A stretch of 64,000 bases of DNA from JBGSYJ01 sp041748075. GTDB taxonomy: Bacteria > Acidobacteriota > Thermoanaerobaculia > Gp7-AA8. This document shows, one piece after another, positions 59,413 through 64,000 of this stretch (within the stretch, counting starts at the first letter, position 1; each line of letters starts with the position of its first letter). Position numbers and translations under genes: made by a program. Location: NCBI GenBank assembly GCA_041748075.1, contig JBGTDX010000081.1, forward strand, positions 1 through 64,000, read 5' to 3'. The notes below the pieces were generated by a model, which was given only the letters and a program-made list of their open reading frames with translations, was not told where the DNA came from and searched no databases.

Positions 59413-60948
59413 TCAGGTGAAGTGATCGTAGATGAGCCAGAGTCCCGAGAAAACGCGCAGGAGCCTGAATCGCGAGCGGTAAAGGCGGTGCAGGTTGTTC
59501 GAATCGGAGTAGTGAATCTCGTCATGCAGAAGGTTGACGAACATCTGGTCGTAGGTGTTCGCGCGGTCCAGACTGTCCTTGACCTTCTGCAGCAGCGTTC
59601 CCTGGACCGGGCGCTGCGGGGTGAACGCAGCGAGAAAGTTCGCCTCTTCGGCGATCTTCATGCGGAGCGCAGCAGAGCGGATGTAAAGGAGCAGGAGCTC
59701 CTCGGATTCCTGGCCTCGGTCGCGGTTGTGGAAAAGTTTGAGGTAAGCGCCCGCCTCCCATGGCTCGAGCCGCAGATCGACGGCTTCCGGCGCGTCGACC
59801 ATCAAATCCTCTCCCATGTGCGGATCGAGCGATTCGAGAGCTCCGTAGATCCGGAGAATGTAGTCATTGAGCAGTTTGTCGTCGCCGAACTTCCGGCGGA
59901 TTGCGTCGAAACGCTGAAGCTCGAGCCTGTTCGACTCGGACATCTGTTCGACAGGTGCCGGGATCACGGTGTCGATCTGGGCGAGGATATTGTTCATGCT
60001 CGCCCTCAGCTGAGCCACCAGATTGTGTTTGACGTTGAAATTCGCGCGAGACTCTTCGAACTCCTGCTTGAGCTGCCGGAAGTTCGAGATTTCCTGCATC
60101 AGACCGGGGCTGCTCTCACCGAACCCGCGGGCGATCGCCTCTTCGCTGTCGATCAGCCGCTGTGATTCCTGAATCAGATACTGCTCTTCCTCGGAGTAGA
60201 ACCGGAGGAAGCGGTTCTTGATGGTGACATTGCAATCGATGATCGCGATCAGCACGTCAGGGTGGAAAAAATTGTCTCCCATACGCTGCTTGAGCGTCCG
60301 CGCGTCGTCGAGTAGCCTGGTCTCGGTGAGTTGTTCGAAATTCTCAGTCTGCTGAACCTGAGCTTTGAGCGTCCGCACGGCATTGACGAAATTCGCGATC
60401 TCTTTCGAGTCCTGGAACTCGATGGGCCGCACGGAGACCAGATTTTCGAGCTGCCGCCGGAGCTCACCCGGATCTCTGGACCAGAACTCGCCTCTCGCCT
60501 CGAAGAAGTCCTCTCCCATCTTCGTGAAGAGAAAGTCGACCTTGTCCCGCTGGTCGCCGCTCACGGCGTCGGCGTGGAGATAGAACTTGATCAGATAGAA
60601 AATGACTTTCTTGTCGTCCCGTCTCTTGAGCTGATCGAGAAATCTCCGAAATACAGGTGGCGTGACCATCTGGTCGGCCTCGATGAGAGGAATCAGAGCT
60701 CGCTGCAGCTCGCGCTCGCTCTCCTCCATCATCGGGACGGCGTCCACCGCGGAGGAAGTCTGAATCACATCGCTCGCGCGCCTGATCGAGTCGTAGATGG
60801 CGGGGAAGTCGATATTGTAGGGAAGGGGGAACCTGAGGACGTTCTTGTAGACGCCTGTGACGAACTGGTTGTAGGTCCAGAGCGCCTTGAACTTGTCTGA
60901 AAGCCGCACGTAACGGCTGTGAAGTTGTCCGATCTCTGCAATAGCCAT
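59413..60948 (-). CDS. Conserved-looking hypothetical protein, 511 aa, mainly helical
   Basis: No family recognised. Starts MAIAEIGQLHSRYVRLSDKF; the body is helical and charged with few Gly/Pro and a balanced composition (RRFLDQLKRRDDKKVIFYLI, LKQRMGDNFFHPDVLIAIID, RQLKQEFEESRANFNVKHNL), no signal peptide or membrane helix, so cytoplasmic. Codon use and length argue for a real gene. Divergent from hpt with only 48 bases between start codons. Its downstream end is 55 bases from the convergent ASADH-like stop. Confidence 0.75.
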   Translation of the reverse strand: MAIAEIGQLHSRYVRLSDKFKALWTYNQFVTGVYKNVLRFPLPYNIDFPAIYDSIRRASDVIQTSSAVDAVPMMEESERELQRALIPLIEADQMVTPPVFRRFLDQLKRRDDKKVIFYLIKFYLHADAVSGDQRDKVDFLFTKMGEDFFEARGEFWSRDPGELRRQLENLVSVRPIEFQDSKEIANFVNAVRTLKAQVQQTENFEQLTETRLLDDARTLKQRMGDNFFHPDVLIAIIDCNVTIKNRFLRFYSEEEQYLIQESQRLIDSEEAIARGFGESSPGLMQEISNFRQLKQEFEESRANFNVKHNLVAQLRASMNNILAQIDTVIPAPVEQMSESNRLELQRFDAIRRKFGDDKLLNDYILRIYGALESLDPHMGEDLMVDAPEAVDLRLEPWEAGAYLKLFHNRDRGQESEELLLLYIRSAALRMKIAEEANFLAAFTPQRPVQGTLLQKVKDSLDRANTYDQMFVNLLHDEIHYSDSNNLHRLYRSRFRLLRVFSGLWLIYDHFT

Positions 60949-60980
60949 AGGAATGACCGGTTTCTGCCGTGACGGTCTGT

Positions 60981-60986
60981 TAGAAT
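60981..60986 (+). promoter_or_regulatory. Candidate -10 box for hpt (leaderless?)
   Basis: TAGAAT ends ten bases before the hpt ATG (60997). No Shine-Dalgarno is present between them, so transcription from this box would give an mRNA starting at or near the ATG. No convincing -35 was found. Confidence 0.35.
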
Positions 60987-60996
60987 TTTCTCACAA

Positions 60997-61512
60997 ATGA
61001 CACCTCAAACGTTAGTGAGTCGCGAAGACATCCAAAAGAGAGTCGCTGAAATGGGGCGGGAGATCAGTAAGGACCTGATCGGGCAGGAGGTGATTCTTCT
61101 CTGCGTGCTCAAGGGCGCGGTCTTCTTTGCGGCCGACCTTGCAAGGGCCATGAGCATGGACATCGCGCTCGACTTCATTCAGGTCTCCAGCTACGGAAAC
61201 GCCAAACAGTCCTCCGGTGTCGTCACTCTGCTCAAGGAACCGCAGCTCGACATGAAGGGAAAGGCCGTGCTGATCGTCGAGGACATCATCGACAGCGGCA
61301 TGTCGATGCGGGAAGTGTACCGGTACATCGAGGGGCACGGCGCAGCCTCGGTCAAAGTTGCGACCTTTCTCGACAAGCCTGCCTCCAGGAAAGTCCCTTT
61401 CACTGCCGACTACGTCGGATTCACGATCGAGCCGAAGTTCGTCATCGGCTACGGCCTGGACTACGCGGAGCGGTATCGAAACCTGTATGAGATTCAGGTG
61501 CTGGGAGAGTAG
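60997..61512 (+). CDS. hpt: Hypoxanthine phosphoribosyltransferase
   Basis: 171 residues, usual length. The PRPP-binding VLIVEDIIDSGMSM is diagnostic, with LLCVLKGAVFFAADLARAM (the PPi loop, L-K-G) and DYVGFTIEPKFVIGYGLDYA (base-binding, F-V-I-G-Y-G-L-D). It salvages hypoxanthine or guanine to IMP/GMP using PRPP. In many bacteria it neighbours tilS and ftsH, neither of which is present here. Possibly leaderless. Single gene. Confidence 0.96.
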   Translation: MTPQTLVSREDIQKRVAEMGREISKDLIGQEVILLCVLKGAVFFAADLARAMSMDIALDFIQVSSYGNAKQSSGVVTLLKEPQLDMKGKAVLIVEDIIDSGMSMREVYRYIEGHGAASVKVATFLDKPASRKVPFTADYVGFTIEPKFVIGYGLDYAERYRNLYEIQVLGE

Positions 61513-61642
61513 TCCGCAGGTTCTCCCGAGGCTTGCCCCCTTTGGCATTTATCTGACGTACGACCCATTGCCCGTCGGAGATAGCGGTAAATTCGATGCT
61601 CGCGAGAAATTCCTGACTCCTGATCCTGACTAGTCTCCGCAT

Positions 61643-62548
61643 ATGCTCGAAGCCGTTCCCAACGTCAGCGAAGCCCGCAACGAGTCGACCATCCGGGCGA
61701 CGGCCGATGCCATCGCTTCCACTCCCCACGTGGATCTGCTGAACGTCTCTCCAGATGTCGATCACAACCGGACCGTGTTCACCTACGTGTCGGAGAACGC
61801 CGGCTCGATGTTCGAAGCGACGATGGCGATGTACGAGGTCGCGATTCCACGCATCGATCTCCGGACACACCGCGGTGCACATCCCCGCGTGGGCGCGGTA
61901 GACGTGGTTCCCTTCGTTCCCCTGCGCGGGAGCGAAATGGCGGACTGCATTGCGCTGGCCGAGCGGGTCGGGCAGGCCGTCGCGGAGCGCTTCGGAATTC
62001 CGGTGTATCTGTACGAGTATGCCGCCAGGGCGGAGTATCGCAGAGAGCTGCCGGCCATCCGGTCCGGCAACTTCGAGAAGTTCTCCGAGAAGATCGCTGA
62101 CCCTGCATGGAAACCCGATTTCGGTCCCGATCGTCTCCACCCGACGGCCGGCGTCTCAGTCATCGGCGCCCGCGTCCCGCTGATCGCTTTCAATGTCCAG
62201 CTGGCAACCGACAACATCGAGATCGCCGGCAGAATCGCCCGAGCGGTCCGCGAAGTGAGCGGAGGACTTCGATTCGTCCGCGCACTTCCGATCATGCTCG
62301 AGCATCGGGGAATCGTCCAGGTGTCGATGAATCTGCTCGACTTTCGCCGCACTCCGATTCACCGCGCGTTTCTGGTCGTCAGGCAAGAGGCGGAGAGAAA
62401 CGGAATCGAGGTTCTATCCAGCGAGATCATCGGCCTGGTGCCGGCAGAGGCGCTCTACGAGGTCGCTGCCTGGAGTCTCAAGCTCGAGAACTTCAGGCCG
62501 GACATCGTGCTCGAGAGCAGAATCACTGAACTGAAGAATTCAGAATAG
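61643..62548 (+). CDS. ftcD: Glutamate formimidoyltransferase
   Basis: 301 residues, the bacterial single-domain formiminotransferase form without the cyclodeaminase. MLEAVPNVSEARNESTIRAT, DVDHNRTVFTYVS, HRGAHPRVGAVDVVPFVPLR with the catalytic His, and LDFRRTPIHRAFLVVRQEAE then IGLVPAEALYEVA are the family blocks. It moves the formimino group of N-formiminoglutamate to tetrahydrofolate, the step after hutI. Its last codons and TAG stop lie in the heptanucleotide array AATTCAG-AATAGAA (62537-62550), so the C-terminal KNSE is repeat-derived. Confidence 0.94.
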   Translation: MLEAVPNVSEARNESTIRATADAIASTPHVDLLNVSPDVDHNRTVFTYVSENAGSMFEATMAMYEVAIPRIDLRTHRGAHPRVGAVDVVPFVPLRGSEMADCIALAERVGQAVAERFGIPVYLYEYAARAEYRRELPAIRSGNFEKFSEKIADPAWKPDFGPDRLHPTAGVSVIGARVPLIAFNVQLATDNIEIAGRIARAVREVSGGLRFVRALPIMLEHRGIVQVSMNLLDFRRTPIHRAFLVVRQEAERNGIEVLSSEIIGLVPAEALYEVAAWSLKLENFRPDIVLESRITELKNSE

Positions 62549-62564
62549 AAAATTCAGAATTCAG
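62537..62564. repeat. Heptanucleotide array AATTCAG containing the ftcD stop
   Basis: AATTCAG, AATAGAA, AATTCAG, AATTCAG on an exact seven-base period; the TAG of ftcD is inside the second unit. An inverted partner array is at 62773-62800. Confidence 0.85.
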
Positions 62565-62593
62565 AAAGACCGTGTCATCGGAGATGAACAAGT

Positions 62594-62737
62594 TGTCATC
62601 CCGGGCCGGCGAATGACAGGACGGTCATTGTGGTGAGAAATGAACACGGGTGTCATCCTGAGCGAAGCGAAGGATCCCCTGAAGACTTGCCGTGACTCCT
62701 CGAGGAAGGGGATCCTTCGCTTCGCTCAGGATGACAC
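62594..62737. repeat. Palindromic repeat element, copy E, perfect 31-bp arms
   Basis: GTCATCCCGGGCCGGCGAAT (62594-62613, as beside copy D) is followed by arms starting GTGTCATCCTGAGCGAAGCG at 62650 and ending CTTCGCTCAGGATGACAC at 62737. The 31-base arms (62650-62680 and 62707-62737) are exact complements around a 26-base loop that differs completely from copies A-D. Confidence 0.92.
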
Positions 62738-62772
62738 ATCGGTGCGTTTCCGCGGGTAGGGTTGCTCGTTTT

Positions 62773-62800
62773 CTGAATTCTCCATTCGAAATTCTCAATT
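62773..62800. repeat. Inverted heptanucleotide array next to the uppP stop
   Basis: CTGAATT, CTCCATT, CGAAATT, CTCAATT on a seven-base period, followed by CTTCAGAC which contains the uppP stop (TGA on the - strand). With 62537-62564 it brackets copy E in inverted orientation. Confidence 0.75.
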
Positions 62801-62802
62801 CT

Positions 62803-63630
62803 TCAGACAAGCCATCCCGTAGTCAGCAGCCCCATGATCACCAGACCGAGGACAATGCGGTAGTAGATAAATGCATTGGTCGTGTGCGTCTGCAGGTAGC
62901 GGATGAGGAACCAGATCGAAGCCCACCCCGAGATGAATGCCGCGATGACCGAGATGATCACCGATCCCCATCCCAGAGCAGCGAGATGGTCCCATTCTGC
63001 GAGGAGCTCGAACATTCCGCTGGCGAAGATGGCAGGTACGCTCATCAGAAACGAAAAGCGGGCGGCAGCCGCGTGCGAGAGACCCCTGAAAAGGCCTGCC
63101 GTAATCGTCGATCCGCTGCGGGACACTCCGGGAATCAGCGCCAGCGTCTGTCCGATTCCGATCCACATCGCATCGGCGAAGGTGATGTCGTCCTGGACTC
63201 TGAGGCTTTCGCGCTTCGCCGCCATCTTTTCAGCAATGAGCAACACAATCGCCAGCGCGATGAGGGCGAACGAAATGATCCAGAGACTCCGGGCGGTCGT
63301 CTCGATGAAATCCTTGAACGTGAGTCCCACGACTCCGATCGGAATCGTCGCGACTCCGATGTACCAGGCCAGTCTCGAATAGTGATTCTCGAATGGCTTC
63401 AAGCCGACGATCCCTTTGAAGAACTCTGCAGCCATCTTCAGAAGATCGGTTCTGAAGTAAAGGAGAACTGCCAGGAGAGTTCCGATCTGAATGACCGCGG
63501 AGGCCGCCGCCCCCGGATCTCCCCAACCGAGCAGCGCGGGGACGATGCGGAGATGTGCGGTCGAGCTGATCGGAATGAACTCGGTCAGACCCTGCACGAG
63601 TCCCAGCACAACCGCCTGAAGGATCGTCAT
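62803..63630 (-). CDS. uppP: Undecaprenyl-diphosphatase
   Basis: 275 residues, usual BacA/UppP length. Motif 1 GLVQGLTEFIPISSTAHLRI (Q-G-x-x-E-F-x-P-I-S-S-x-x-H), motif 2 LIPGVSRSGSTITAGLFRGL with the catalytic Arg/Ser/His-type residues, and about eight helices. It dephosphorylates undecaprenyl pyrophosphate, recycling the carrier used by peptidoglycan and by the polysaccharide locus. The ATG lies one base after the RNase J stop, so the two are co-translated. The stop codon falls in an inverted heptanucleotide array. Confidence 0.95.
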   Translation of the reverse strand: MTILQAVVLGLVQGLTEFIPISSTAHLRIVPALLGWGDPGAAASAVIQIGTLLAVLLYFRTDLLKMAAEFFKGIVGLKPFENHYSRLAWYIGVATIPIGVVGLTFKDFIETTARSLWIISFALIALAIVLLIAEKMAAKRESLRVQDDITFADAMWIGIGQTLALIPGVSRSGSTITAGLFRGLSHAAAARFSFLMSVPAIFASGMFELLAEWDHLAALGWGSVIISVIAAFISGWASIWFLIRYLQTHTTNAFIYYRIVLGLVIMGLLTTGWLV

Positions 63631-63631
63631 G

Positions 63632-64000
63632 CTACATTTCCCATACGACCGGAAGAATCATGGGCCGACGGTTCAGTTTTTTCCTGAAGTACCTTTTGAG
63701 AATCACACGCATTTTGTCCTGGATCGCGTCCGCATCGCCGAGCTCTTCCCGCCCCGTGTGCACGAGTGTTTTCATGAGCAATTCGCGGACCTCGCTGAGT
63801 ATCTCCGCGCTGGCGTCTACATGAATCAGGCCACGCGTGATGATCTCGGGCTCGCGAACGATGTCTCCCGAATTGAAGTTCAGAGCGACGACGACGATGA
63901 CGAACCCATCCTCGGCCAGGTGTTTCCTGTCCCGGACCACCACGCTCGCGACCTCTTCGTATTGCCGGTCGATGAACACTTTCCCCGCTGCAACTCGTTC
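63632..64000 (-). CDS. rnj: Ribonuclease J, C-terminal end (gene runs off the window)
   Basis: The frame is open from the window edge; about 122 residues visible. ERVAAGKVFIDR followed by VVVRDRKHLAEDGFVIVVVA and IITRGLIHVDASAEILSEV is the C-terminal domain of RNase J (R-D-R-x-L-x-x-D-G signature), ending RYFRKKLNRRPMILPVVWEM with the typical R-P-x-I-x-P. RNase J is a 5'-3' exo- and endoribonuclease of the metallo-beta-lactamase fold; the catalytic metal site lies outside the window. Its stop is one base from the uppP start. Confidence 0.92.
   Translation of the reverse strand, partial: ERVAAGKVFIDRQYEEVASVVVRDRKHLAEDGFVIVVVALNFNSGDIVREPEIITRGLIHVDASAEILSEVRELLMKTLVHTGREELGDADAIQDKMRVILKRYFRKKLNRRPMILPVVWEM

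Overview
The window looks like a chromosomal segment of a GC-rich, diderm soil- or sediment-type bacterium, most likely from the Acidobacteriota (Thermoanaerobaculia-like). This is inference from gene content: an outer-membrane export system (Wza-like and Wzc-like proteins, a beta-barrel), a VWA protein of the kind common in Acidobacteriota, a bacterial SMC, an RNase J, and DivIVA next to YggT/YggS. No 16S rRNA or other marker is present, so the phylum is not proven.

Region 1 (1-28.6 kb) is a surface-polysaccharide locus. It holds three asparagine-synthase-type amidotransferases (the first cut by the window edge, the third lacking a normal start codon), five GT4 glycosyltransferases, two methyltransferases, a formyltransferase, a polysaccharide deacetylase, a Wzy-like membrane protein, a MurJ-like and a PST/Wzx-like flippase, a Wzc-like tyrosine autokinase, a Wza-like export protein, an outer-membrane barrel, a GT39-type membrane glycosyltransferase and an O-antigen-ligase-like protein. 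Gene orientation flips often, and there are debris pieces (a ~95-bp asnB scrap and the tail of an ABC transporter). The locus looks mosaic and recently reshuffled. A plausible flow is: sugars made and decorated in the cytoplasm (GT4s, amidation, formylation, methylation), flipped (MurJ/Wzx), polymerised (Wzy-like), exported (Wzc/Wza/barrel) or ligated (WaaL-like).

Region 2 (28.8-42.5 kb) is housekeeping and accessory genes separated by repeats: a D-2-hydroxyacid dehydrogenase, a GIY-YIG protein and a DUF2142 membrane protein lying between copies of a ~107-bp palindromic element, hutI, divIVA-yggT-yggS-zinc-ribbon protein, a CAT-anticodon tRNA, LysM and lytic transglycosylase proteins, a GT2, tatD and a thiolase.

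Region 3 (42.6-50 kb) is a tightly overlapping five-gene unit of unknown function (VWA protein, secreted TPR protein, secreted propeller-like protein, zinc-ribbon/TM/TonB-C protein, zinc-ribbon/TM protein), followed by a TPR protein and a serine hydrolase.

Region 4 (50-64 kb) is core: smc, a PAP2 phosphatase with an ArnT-like glycosyltransferase, a DUF465 protein, psd-pssA, an aspartate-semialdehyde-dehydrogenase-like protein without the catalytic cysteine, an unknown 511-aa protein, hpt, ftcD, uppP and the end of an RNase J gene.

The most striking non-coding signal is a set of seven-base-period short tandem repeats in most intergenic spaces from 29.8 kb onwards, often touching start or stop codons, plus five copies of palindromic elements with arms of the type GTCATCCTGAG...CTCAGGATGAC. 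Neither family is seen in the first 28 kb.
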